Shown here piece after piece: positions 1-6,853 of a DNA stretch of 40,606 nt. This DNA comes from Anaerolineales bacterium (GTDB lineage Bacteria > Chloroflexota > Anaerolineae > 4572-78 > J111). The position numbers and the translations under genes were made by a program. How positions within the stretch are numbered: position 1 is the first letter of the stretch; every line of letters begins with the position of its first letter. Under the pieces are notes generated by a model that did no database searches, was not told where the DNA came from, and was given only the letters and a program-made list of their open reading frames with translations. Location of the stretch: NCBI GenBank assembly GCA_020634935.1, contig JACKAT010000053.1:1-40606 (forward strand), in the 5' to 3' direction.

Positions 1-8
1 GGCGGCCC

Positions 9-458
9 ATGACTGTGGTTGAGCAGGATAATCAGCTTTACTACGTTTTGGCCAAAATTACCGTTTCTTTTGATGATTACACTTTTGCGCTGCGGCTGCA
101 CCCCGTTAAACCCGCCGATCCGATGGAGCCGATGCAGATTCGCCCCGGGATCATTGCCAGCGTCAAGGTTAGCCGGGCCGAATTTTCGGAATTTCAGGCC
201 AGGGTCGCCCAGGCCAAGCCCAGCTATTTTAGCGATCAACCGGAAACGCTCACAATTGAGGGCAGTTCCAATCAGTCGCTAACCACCGTGCTCAATCAGA
301 ATGTCGAATTGCTCTGGCATCTCATCACCAAATTTGAGCATCAAGAGCCTAATCCCGATGTTCCTACCCCAACGCCCAGCCCAACCGCCACCCCCTCGCC
401 CACGCCCACGCCAACGTTAACCCCTACCCCGCGAAGTTTGCCGTTAGAAACGTCTTAG
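9..458 (+). CDS. Hypothetical protein with Pro/Thr-rich tail, probably 5'-truncated by the window edge
   Basis: I do not recognise this protein. The frame is open to the first base of the window and no ribosome binding site precedes the ATG at 9, so the real start may lie outside. The visible 149 residues contain a mixed alpha/beta-looking part (about 1-110) followed by a low-complexity tail of alternating Pro and Thr (about 117-142), the kind of linker seen in surface or exported proteins of Chloroflexota. No signal peptide or membrane segment is seen in the visible part. The gene is followed by a gap of about 230 bases with the promoter of the downstream kinase. Confidence 0.5.
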   Translation: MTVVEQDNQLYYVLAKITVSFDDYTFALRLHPVKPADPMEPMQIRPGIIASVKVSRAEFSEFQARVAQAKPSYFSDQPETLTIEGSSNQSLTTVLNQNVELLWHLITKFEHQEPNPDVPTPTPSPTATPSPTPTPTLTPTPRSLPLETS

Positions 459-493
459 GCATAAATTTAATTATACACCCCCCCAAAAGCCCA

Positions 494-522
494 TTGTGTA
501 ACATTATTTCATTTGCTATACT
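494..522 (+). promoter_or_regulatory. Predicted sigma70-type promoter of the histidine kinase
   Basis: TTGTGT (494-499), a 17-base spacer and TATACT (517-522), preceded by TGC so that it also reads as an extended -10. It lies 167 bases before the kinase start. The same TGCTATACTGAA block recurs before the ATPase gene at 33575. Confidence 0.45.
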
Positions 523-688
523 GAAATAGTTAGAATCAGTAGAGTGCTAGTATGCTTTTTGTCCGGCCTCGATAGGTTCGGTCTTTTCTGTCTGCTGTGA
601 TCGACTATGCGTACAGTGTGCTGTACTTTAACATCTTAATCAATGCGGGTTTAAGGTTCAATACTCCACCGTTAGAAATGGAATAGTA

Positions 689-2920
689 ATGCAATTTTAT
701 CTGTTTGCAGCTAATTTATTTACGCTGACAGCATTTTTGCTAGGATTAAGTAATTTCTCACGCGGCAAGCATAGCTGGCGACTCTTGCCGCTATTTTTTT
801 TGGTTATTACCCAATCGATTAGCCTGATCGTAACGTTGGCCGGTTCAGCCGGTGAGGAGTTGGTTGTTTCGGCTGGCCGAACTATCGCCGCTTTAAGCGT
901 ATTTAGTGCCGTGTGTCTGGTTTGGGCTTTGACTCAGTGGACCAACCTGTCCGATTTGAAACGGCGTTTAGCCTGGGTAGCAGCCGGAGTGGCCTTGTTT
1001 CTATGTGTTTTTCCACTTATTCCCCATTGGCCGATTCCATTTGACATCCATATTGTCCTTATCACGATGGTTGGATCACTGCTGATCATAAACAGTTGGG
1101 ATCGACTTAATTGGCTGCCATTGTTCGCCCCGTTTGCGATGGCGCTGGCCGGCTTGTTTAGCCTGCTCGACTGGCCCAGTTTGGCCTGGGGTGGTAATTT
1201 GCTGGCTTATGCTTTGCTCATTGCTGCTTTACATATCGAACAGCTTCAACGGTATCGGCTGCGCCAGTTTATGTCAGAGGAGTTGGCGGAGGAAGCTTTA
1301 CAGCACAGCCAGGAAAAACAGCGGCTGCTGGAAGTGACCGAGATCATCAGCGCCATCCCCAGCCTGGCCGAGTCGATGGTTCATCTGGCCCGAAGTATGA
1401 CTTATCTGACTGGCTCCGATCTAGCGGTGCTGTTATTTCTGGATATTGCTCAACCCAGTTGGGTTCATTTGGGGGCGCTTTATACCCCGGATCGCTCTAT
1501 TGCCCCCAGCCGCCCTTCTTTTGAACTGGCCGAATTTCCGGTGCTGCAACAGACCATCGACAGCCGTCGCCCCCAGGTGATTACGCCCTATCACAATGGC
1601 GATAGTTTAATCCCGCTTTACGCTTTGTGGAACGGTAATTATGAGGGACCAACCCTTATTCACCCGCTGGCAGCTCATGGCCGGGCGATAGGGGTTTTAA
1701 TCCTCGCTAATCCGCTTAGCGGAGCCCCCATTCAGCTCGAAACCAAAACGTTGTGCCAGCGTGTATCATCTCAGATGGCGGCGATGCTGGAGGCTTATCG
1801 GTGGTATCGTCATCTTAAACAGCCTCTAAACGGTACGGAGATTCAATCCTCAATTGATAATACCGATTATCTGGCTATTTTGGAGTCTCTGAGCGAAGGA
1901 GTGGTGGTGAGCGATATTAGCGGCCAGGTGTGGCTGGTCAACCGCGCGGCTGAGCGAATTTTGGGCCGCAGCCGCGTCGATCTGATCGGCCAGCCCATTG
2001 GCACAATCTACGGTCAAATCGATTCGGGTGAAGCGATTGAGCATCTGGCGGTCAACTTCTCGCGCCGCAATGAACCGCTGCCGACCTTTTATGAAGACGA
2101 CCAACGGGCCATTCGCGGTCAACTAGCCCCCTGGCGAAATATGGACAGAGAGTGGTTAGGGATTGTGGCCATTTTTAGAGACGTGACTCACACGGTCAGA
2201 GCCGATCAGGCCCGAGATAATTTTATCGCTTCGTTGGCTCAAACCCTGCGCGAACCCCTGGCCATTATCAAAGGTTACGCCGAACTCTCACTGCAAGGCC
2301 AACTGGATGAATATTCAGCGGACCAGCTCCAGGTGCAGCACATTATTCATACCAGTGTGGATCGGGTTATCGAGGTCCTTAATAATTCGATTCAGGTTTG
2401 CGCCCAGACTAATCATAAAATATCGCCCCGGTTTGAAGAGATCAACCCCAACGAGGTTATCGACGAAGCCTTTCATAACGCCGAAGCGCTGGCTCAGGTG
2501 CGAGATATCACCCTGAAACGGGAAATCAAGGCGATTCTACCGCCTATTACCGCCGATCGGACTCACATCTTCCGGATTCTGGAGAATCTTCTGTCTAACG
2601 CTTGTCGATTTACGCCGCCGGGCGGGCGAGTGACGCTGCGCACCTGGGTTCAGGAAGAGCGTGAGCACAATAAATTTATTCCGTTTCTGATCTTCACCGT
2701 GGCCGATAATGGAGTTGGTATCTCAAAGCGAGCGCTCAAACGTATCTTTGAACCGTTTTACCGGCTAGAGAATCAAAATCCAACCGCAGAACAAGGGATG
2801 GGCATGGGCCTGGCCGTTGTCAAAGAGTTGGTCGAGGCCCATAATGGCCGGGTGTGGGTTGAAAGTACTATCGGCGAGGGCAGTGTGTTTTTTGTGGCGC
2901 TGCCCTTGTCGCAAGGGTAG
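689..2920 (+). CDS. Membrane-bound GAF-PAS histidine kinase homologue lacking the phospho-acceptor histidine
   Basis: 743 residues. About seven hydrophobic segments span residues 1-185, followed by a short coiled coil (185-215), a GAF-like domain (about 215-375), a PAS domain (about 395-500), a HisKA-like region (510-580) and a HATPase domain (615-740). The HATPase has an N-box (LLSNACRFTPPGG), a G1 box (DNGVGIS), an F-box (FEPFYR) and a G2 box (GMGMGLA), so ATP binding looks intact. The dimerisation helix reads FIASLAQTLREPLA where active kinases have S-H-E-L-R-T-P; codon 518 is CAA (Gln). It is therefore probably a pseudokinase, or acts through a partner. It precedes a PhoB-type regulator by 150 bases, which suggests a phosphate-signalling role. 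That role is inferred from position. Confidence 0.85.
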   Translation: MQFYLFAANLFTLTAFLLGLSNFSRGKHSWRLLPLFFLVITQSISLIVTLAGSAGEELVVSAGRTIAALSVFSAVCLVWALTQWTNLSDLKRRLAWVAAGVALFLCVFPLIPHWPIPFDIHIVLITMVGSLLIINSWDRLNWLPLFAPFAMALAGLFSLLDWPSLAWGGNLLAYALLIAALHIEQLQRYRLRQFMSEELAEEALQHSQEKQRLLEVTEIISAIPSLAESMVHLARSMTYLTGSDLAVLLFLDIAQPSWVHLGALYTPDRSIAPSRPSFELAEFPVLQQTIDSRRPQVITPYHNGDSLIPLYALWNGNYEGPTLIHPLAAHGRAIGVLILANPLSGAPIQLETKTLCQRVSSQMAAMLEAYRWYRHLKQPLNGTEIQSSIDNTDYLAILESLSEGVVVSDISGQVWLVNRAAERILGRSRVDLIGQPIGTIYGQIDSGEAIEHLAVNFSRRNEPLPTFYEDDQRAIRGQLAPWRNMDREWLGIVAIFRDVTHTVRADQARDNFIASLAQTLREPLAIIKGYAELSLQGQLDEYSADQLQVQHIIHTSVDRVIEVLNNSIQVCAQTNHKISPRFEEINPNEVIDEAFHNAEALAQVRDITLKREIKAILPPITADRTHIFRILENLLSNACRFTPPGGRVTLRTWVQEEREHNKFIPFLIFTVADNGVGISKRALKRIFEPFYRLENQNPTAEQGMGMGLAVVKELVEAHNGRVWVESTIGEGSVFFVALPLSQG

Positions 2921-2990
2921 TTTGAGCGTAAAGTGGTGACAACTGTTTAAGCGTGTAAGCCAAAGTACCCATCACCTGAACCGTGACCTT

Positions 2991-3018
2991 TTGACTTTAC
3001 TTGGGTGGGGCATATAAT
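2991..3018 (+). promoter_or_regulatory. Predicted promoter of the first PhoB-type regulator
   Basis: TTGACT (2991-2996), 16-base spacer, TATAAT (3013-3018), 55 bases before the start codon. It gives the regulator its own promoter apart from the upstream kinase. No 11-bp TTAA array accompanies it, unlike the promoter region of the second regulator. Confidence 0.6.
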
Positions 3019-3073
3019 TTCTGGGTTGTGTGGCAAGATCGTAAGTGTATGTAGGGATTAGATATCAGATAAT

Positions 3074-3769
3074 ATGCAAAACGTTGAAGAAAAGACCTCA
3101 ATATTAATTATCGAAGATGACCAAACACTGCAACAAACGCTGGCCTATAACTTAAATCAAGAGGGCTATACTGTCTCTGTAGCCAGTGACGGCCAAACCG
3201 GTTTAAGCCTGGCCCGCTCCCTCACCCCCGATTTGGTGGTGTTAGACATTATGCTGCCTGAATTAGATGGGCTGTCGATGTGCCGCATTTTGCGCCGAGA
3301 GATGGACTCCACCGCTATTATTATGCTGACGGCTCGCTCGAGTGAAGTCGATAAAATTATTGGCCTCGATTCCGGCGCGGATGATTACATTACGAAGCCG
3401 TTTGGCTTTGGCGAACTGCTGGCCCGGATTCGAGCCGCTCTGCGCCGTAAACCCAACTCGGCCATGCCCAAACAGTTAAAGGCAGATGACCTGGTGGTTG
3501 ATTTGGTTGGCCGCAAGGCCTTTTTGGGGCAGCGGCTGCTGGATTTGAGTTTTAAAGAATTCGATTTGCTGGCCGAATTGATGAACAATCAAGGCATTGT
3601 GCTTTCACGGGACTTGTTGTTGACGAAAGTATGGGGGTATGACTACTACGGGGAGTCGCGTACGGTTGACGTCCATATTCGCTGGTTGCGTGAAAAAATT
3701 GAAGAAAACCCCTCAAAACCAAAACGGATTACCACTATTCGTAGTATCGGTTATCGGTTTGAGGGGTAA
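3074..3769 (+). CDS. phoB: PhoB/OmpR-family response regulator (copy 1)
   Basis: 231 residues. An N-terminal receiver domain (about 8-122) shows the acidic pocket (IIEDD), the phospho-acceptor Asp58 in VVLDIMLP, the switch Thr in MLTARS and the conserved Lys in YITKPF. A C-terminal winged-helix DNA-binding domain (about 135-230) ends in the family-typical TVDVHIRWLREKIE and TTIRSIGYRFEG. It is very similar over its whole length to the second regulator at 4993. It lies downstream of the His-less kinase and tail-to-tail with phoU, with 16 bases between the stops. The start has only a weak ribosome binding site. Assignment to phosphate control rests on the phoU and pst neighbours and the 11-bp Pho-box arrays. 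Confidence 0.88.
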   Translation: MQNVEEKTSILIIEDDQTLQQTLAYNLNQEGYTVSVASDGQTGLSLARSLTPDLVVLDIMLPELDGLSMCRILRREMDSTAIIMLTARSSEVDKIIGLDSGADDYITKPFGFGELLARIRAALRRKPNSAMPKQLKADDLVVDLVGRKAFLGQRLLDLSFKEFDLLAELMNNQGIVLSRDLLLTKVWGYDYYGESRTVDVHIRWLREKIEENPSKPKRITTIRSIGYRFEG

Positions 3770-3785
3770 TTAATGGTAAGGGCAG

Positions 3786-4466
3786 CTAAGCCGGCATCTT
3801 TTGCCAATCGGTGTTGGTTTCGTACATCAGACCCGTCGTAATATAGATGATGCGTTCGGCTACATTGGTGACCAGGTCGCCAAATCGCTCCAATTCTCGC
3901 GCCATTCGTAAGAATTCATAATTGGTTTCACATTTATCGGGGCTTTCTGCTCTGGCCATTCTGACCATGATTCGGGAGAAGAGTTGAGCATAGAGCTCAT
4001 CGATCTCCCCATCGCGGTTAGAAATTTGCTGGGCTAAACTGATATCGCGGTTGGCGTAAGCCGTCATTATTTGGCGCAGCATCTCCGTAACAATGGCGCC
4101 CATTTCGGTCAATTCAGACGGTTGGGTTTGAGAGGGATTATCTTCCAAGTGAAGCACCGCTTTAGCGATACCTTTGGCCTGGTCGCCCATTCGTTCCAAA
4201 TCAACAATCATATTCATAACAGCAATGATGGCCCGTAAATCTCGGGCGTTCGGCTGTTGGGTGCTGATAATCATGGTGCATTCTTCCTCAACAGCAAAGC
4301 GTTTCTCGTTGACGGCTCTGTCAGCGGCATAAACTTTACGAGCTAGTGAAAAATCAAGACCATGCATTGCTTTTAATGCCAAGCCTAGCTCTTCTTCAAC
4401 CATACTCCCCATTGTCAAAATATCGTCTCTTAATCTATTAAGTTGACTTTCGAATCTTTCGCGCAT
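3786..4466 (-). CDS. phoU: PhoU phosphate-signalling protein (copy 1)
   Basis: 226 residues from the ATG at 4466, chosen because CAGGAGAGG lies just upstream and because the resulting N-terminus aligns with the second PhoU; an in-frame GTG at 4496 would add ten residues. PhoU proteins are all-helical, hold two repeats with metal-binding E/D-x3-D motifs, and link Pst transporter activity to the PhoR/PhoB pair at the inner face of the membrane. Both repeats are visible: a first half with VDLERMGDQAKGIAKA and a second half with ARELERFGDLVTNVAERI. It is convergent with the first phoB, and its upstream region shares the intergenic space containing a TTAA array at 4547-4585. Confidence 0.9.
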   Translation of the reverse strand: MRERFESQLNRLRDDILTMGSMVEEELGLALKAMHGLDFSLARKVYAADRAVNEKRFAVEEECTMIISTQQPNARDLRAIIAVMNMIVDLERMGDQAKGIAKAVLHLEDNPSQTQPSELTEMGAIVTEMLRQIMTAYANRDISLAQQISNRDGEIDELYAQLFSRIMVRMARAESPDKCETNYEFLRMARELERFGDLVTNVAERIIYITTGLMYETNTDWQKMPA

Positions 4467-4546
4467 AATTTGATTCCTCTCCTGAAAAAGTTCCACGGGA
4501 ATTCTATGAGCAAATTCCAGAGGAAATGATCAATACCTATTTATAT

Positions 4547-4585
4547 TTTAACACATTTTTAAGAATTTGTTAAGTGGATTTAACA
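4547..4585. promoter_or_regulatory. Candidate Pho box between phoU and the second phoB
   Basis: Hexamers TTTAAC (4547), TTTAAG (4558) and GTTAAG (4569) are spaced exactly 11 bp; a fourth, TTTAAC (4579), is 10 bp on. PhoB/PhoP-type regulators bind such repeats. The core is near-palindromic, so the array could serve phoU on the minus strand or a rightward transcript; TATAAT at 4603-4608 supports the latter. There is no gene rightward until 4993. Confidence 0.5.
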
Positions 4586-4608
4586 AATTTGATATAAAAA
4601 AGTATAAT

Positions 4609-4852
4609 GCCTATATTCTTAGCAAAAATAGCTACAACCCGATCACTTTTAAGTAATGCGGCAAGAGCAGGCGTGCTTCCTATAATTACCGGGGACGTGG
4701 GGACTATAATTTTGGGTTTGTTAGGTCGTTTGGCCCTCTTTTTTTAGGGCATGGATCCAATGCTCGTTTTAGTTACCATTTGATCTGCGGCACAGCCCGG
4801 TAGTTAATGGGCGGCACTGCTATTAAAGGCAGATAAGGAATTGTAAATTATA
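4609..4852. other. Gene-free stretch between TATAAT (4603) and the phoB-2 Pho box
   Basis: No open frame with a ribosome binding site is seen. If the TATAAT at 4603-4608 is used, this stretch would be an untranslated leader or a short RNA. Near 4732-4749 GCCCT, a T-run and AGGGC form a weak hairpin. Nothing firmer can be said. Confidence 0.25.
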
Positions 4853-4902
4853 TTTAAAGATATTTTTACAAAATATTAATTAGTGCTTAACTCTTTCTTT
4901 AA
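4853..4902 (+). promoter_or_regulatory. Pho box (five 11-bp-spaced repeats) before the second phoB
   Basis: TTTAAA (4853), TTTTAC (4864), ATTAAT (4875), CTTAAC (4886) and CTTTAA (4897) are placed exactly 11 bp apart, matching the direct-repeat geometry of PhoB/PhoP sites. A -10 candidate (TAATAT at 4931 or TATAGT at 4934) lies downstream. This suggests autoregulation of the second regulator gene. Confidence 0.65.
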
Positions 4903-4992
4903 TTCGTTCATTTACAGTTTTTCGGGACACTAATATAGTAATTCTTAGACAAGTCTAAAGTAATTGTGGGTATTTCAAAAGGGGACCGGCCT

Positions 4993-5700
4993 GTGCAAGA
5001 AGCTGTTGAAGCTCTGAATACACGTGAGAAAAAATCTATTCTCATTATCGAAGATGATGAGACCTTGCGACAAACCCTGGCTTACAATCTTGAGCGAGAA
5101 GGATACCTCGTTACCACGGCTGAAGAGGGACGGGTCGGTCTGGACCTGGCTCGAGAGGGCGTTCCGGATTTGATTGTCCTCGATTTGATGCTGCCCGGCT
5201 TGGATGGATTGTCTGTATGCCGCCTGATCCGCCGCGAATTAGATATACCGATTATCATTTTAACGGCACGTTCCGGCGAAGTCGATAAGATCGTTGGTCT
5301 TGACTCTGGCGCTGACGATTATATTACCAAACCTTTTAGCCTGGGCGAACTTCTAGCCCGAGTTCGAGCCGCGCTGCGCCGCCAGCCCAAAGCTGTCGCC
5401 GATCGGCTTGAGTCGAGTGATTTATCGTTAGATTTAATCGGGCGTAAGGCTTACAAAGGGGCTGACTTGTTAAACCTCAGCTACAAAGAGTTCGACCTCT
5501 TGGCGGAACTGATGCGCAACAAAGGCATGGTTCTCTCACGTGATTTGCTGCTAACCAAAGTCTGGGGGTATGAGGCGGTGGGCGAGTCACGAACGGTGGA
5601 TGTTCACGTTCGCTGGCTGCGCGAGAAAATCGAAGATAACCCATCAAAACCTAAGCGCATTACCACGATTCAGCGGATTGGGTATCGTTTTGAAGGTTAA
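4993..5700 (+). CDS. phoB: PhoB/OmpR-family response regulator (copy 2)
   Basis: 235 residues from the GTG at 4993, preferred because AAAAGGGGA lies eight bases upstream; an in-frame GTG at 4966 without such a site would add nine residues. The receiver domain has Asp64 (VLDLMLP) as phospho-acceptor, an ILTARS switch and YITKPF. The winged-helix domain matches the first regulator nearly residue for residue, including the recognition-helix region ESRTVDVH. Recognition of the same DNA sites is therefore likely. Unlike copy 1 it sits behind a five-repeat Pho box, so copy 2 is probably the phosphate-induced, self-amplifying regulator. It is not next to a kinase gene; the likely partner is the kinase at 20176. 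These assignments are inference. Confidence 0.88.
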   Translation: MQEAVEALNTREKKSILIIEDDETLRQTLAYNLEREGYLVTTAEEGRVGLDLAREGVPDLIVLDLMLPGLDGLSVCRLIRRELDIPIIILTARSGEVDKIVGLDSGADDYITKPFSLGELLARVRAALRRQPKAVADRLESSDLSLDLIGRKAYKGADLLNLSYKEFDLLAELMRNKGMVLSRDLLLTKVWGYEAVGESRTVDVHVRWLREKIEDNPSKPKRITTIQRIGYRFEG

Positions 5701-5729
5701 CCTCGCCTGATAACCTCTTGTTAAAAAAA

Positions 5730-5795
5730 TTTATCCCTATTTTTACCCGAATTTAAATCACCCTTAACCCTCTGATTAAGCTTATTGGCTATAAT
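5730..5795 (+). promoter_or_regulatory. Pho box and -10 element before two small genes
   Basis: TTTATC (5730), TTTTAC (5741), TTTAAA (5752) and CTTAAC (5763) are spaced exactly 11 bp, with a weaker repeat, ATTAAG, at 5775. A perfect TATAAT (5790-5795) follows where a PhoB-activated promoter would have its -10, with the repeats replacing the -35 element. It reads rightward into the genes at 5905 and 6142. Confidence 0.65.
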
Positions 5796-5904
5796 TCCTC
5801 TTGATTATGTTCAGGAAGGAACCTTGTCATTGGCAACAAGCGATGGCAGAGTTCCATTTGTAAAATGATATTTAATTAGTTCATCGCGAACAAAGGAATT
5901 CACT

Positions 5905-6123
5905 ATGGAAAGGAATGTAAAACTGACAGTGGAAGAAACATTTGGGACTGTAAGTCTCAGAATAGCACGGCTAGAGAATGAGTTAAGGCTGCTTGATGCC
6001 AAACAACAACTGAGTAGAGCTTACCCTGACTATCAGGCCAAACTCACTCTGCAACAGGCTGCTACCCAGCTTCAATTGAACCAAATGCTCGCAGTTCGAG
6101 ACCAATTTATACGAACCTGTTAA
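5905..6123 (+). CDS. Small hypothetical protein, predicted Pho-regulated
   Basis: 72 residues, not recognised. An AAAGGA ribosome binding site lies eight bases before the ATG. The protein is predicted to be almost wholly helical, rich in Gln, Leu and Arg, with a heptad-like pattern across about 18-65 (RIARLENELRLLDAKQQL), so a coiled coil or helical-bundle fold is likely. No membrane segment or signal peptide is present. It is the first gene behind a Pho box with a perfect -10, and the next small gene starts 18 bases after its stop, so the two probably form one phosphate-controlled operon. The function could be adaptor-like, but that is a guess. Confidence 0.65.
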   Translation: MERNVKLTVEETFGTVSLRIARLENELRLLDAKQQLSRAYPDYQAKLTLQQAATQLQLNQMLAVRDQFIRTC

Positions 6124-6141
6124 TAAATGATGAGGATATTG

Positions 6142-6372
6142 ATGAACGGTATCAAAGAAGATAAAAATCGATTTGGCCAACTGGTTGAAACCTTATCCGA
6201 CGGCTGGGAAATTGAACAACCGGTCCTGCTCGGCTCGATGTGGACAGACAATGCCTATCATTTCGTTTTGCGGAAACGCGCTGAAGACAAAACCAAGCTA
6301 CTGAGTTTGCGGCCTTCACCGGAGCTTCTGGTTTTTTTGTCGGAAAACAACATCAACATTAAAGCCATTTAA
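6142..6372 (+). CDS. Small hypothetical protein, second gene of the predicted Pho-regulated pair
   Basis: 76 residues from the ATG at 6142, chosen because GAGGA lies five bases upstream; an ATG at 6127 would add five residues but has no ribosome binding site. The protein is soluble and mixed in composition, with a probable beta part around WEIEQPVLLGSMW and YHFVLRKR. I do not recognise a family. It ends 28 bases before a good intrinsic terminator, so the pair at 5905-6372 looks like a complete short transcription unit between the regulator and pstS. Confidence 0.62.
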   Translation: MNGIKEDKNRFGQLVETLSDGWEIEQPVLLGSMWTDNAYHFVLRKRAEDKTKLLSLRPSPELLVFLSENNINIKAI

Positions 6373-6399
6373 GCGTAAACCTTCAATTGGAAGCAGAGG

Positions 6400-6430
6400 G
6401 AGTGGAACAATGGATTCCGCTCTTTTTATT
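6400..6430 (+). terminator. Intrinsic terminator after the small-gene pair
   Basis: GAGTGGAA (6400-6407) pairs with TTCCGCTC (6415-6422), including one G-U pair, across a seven-base loop and is followed by a T-rich run. It separates the small operon from the pstS promoters. Confidence 0.65.
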
Positions 6431-6518
6431 TCTCCGAATCCCTCAAAACTTTTCCTCTATTGAGTTCAATATAATTGCTCCGGCTGGCCCAGCCTCTCCC
6501 TGAATTCTGTAAAACAGT

Positions 6519-6584
6519 CTTAACATGAACTTTACCCGACCTTAATATCAAGTTAATTCCGGCTTTACCTCTATGTTTTACTAT
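6519..6584 (+). promoter_or_regulatory. Distal Pho box of pstS (five 11-bp repeats plus -10)
   Basis: CTTAAC (6519), CTTTAC (6530), CTTAAT (6541), GTTAAT (6552) and CTTTAC (6563) are spaced exactly 11 bp. TACTAT (6579-6584) lies 10 bases after the last repeat and can serve as -10. This is the cleanest Pho-box array in the window. Confidence 0.72.
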
Positions 6585-6615
6585 GACGGTGACCATCTTC
6601 TTCTCTATCTCCTCC

Positions 6616-6650
6616 TTTTGGGGTAGAGGACAAAAACCTCTACCCCAAAA
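6616..6650. terminator. Perfect 14-bp hairpin between the two pstS Pho boxes
   Basis: The left arm at 6616-6629 and the right arm at 6637-6650 (CCTCTACCCCAAAA) are exact inverted complements around a seven-base loop, and T-rich sequence follows. It looks like an intrinsic terminator, possibly bidirectional. As it lies downstream of the distal Pho promoter, it may end or attenuate that transcript. Confidence 0.55.
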
Positions 6651-6682
6651 TAATTTTTACCAGAACGGTCCTGTTAAGAATA

Positions 6683-6745
6683 TTTAATAGCATTTTAACT
6701 CAACCTTAATACCGAGTTAAAGAACCCTTTAAAGGTGCGTATTAT
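6683..6745 (+). promoter_or_regulatory. Proximal Pho box of pstS (five 11-bp repeats plus -10)
   Basis: TTTAAT (6683), TTTAAC (6694), CTTAAT (6705), GTTAAA (6716) and CTTTAA (6727) are spaced exactly 11 bp. TATTAT (6740-6745) follows after seven bases as a -10, giving a leader of about 100 bases to the pstS ATG. Confidence 0.7.
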
Positions 6746-6853
6746 CTTACCGGAGTACGTGGAAGTCATTTTGCGCTTCGTGTGACATGAAATTGTTTGA
6801 GAAAACATCATGTAAAATTTTCTATTCAGTTAATTAGGAGGAAAGGTTAAGTT

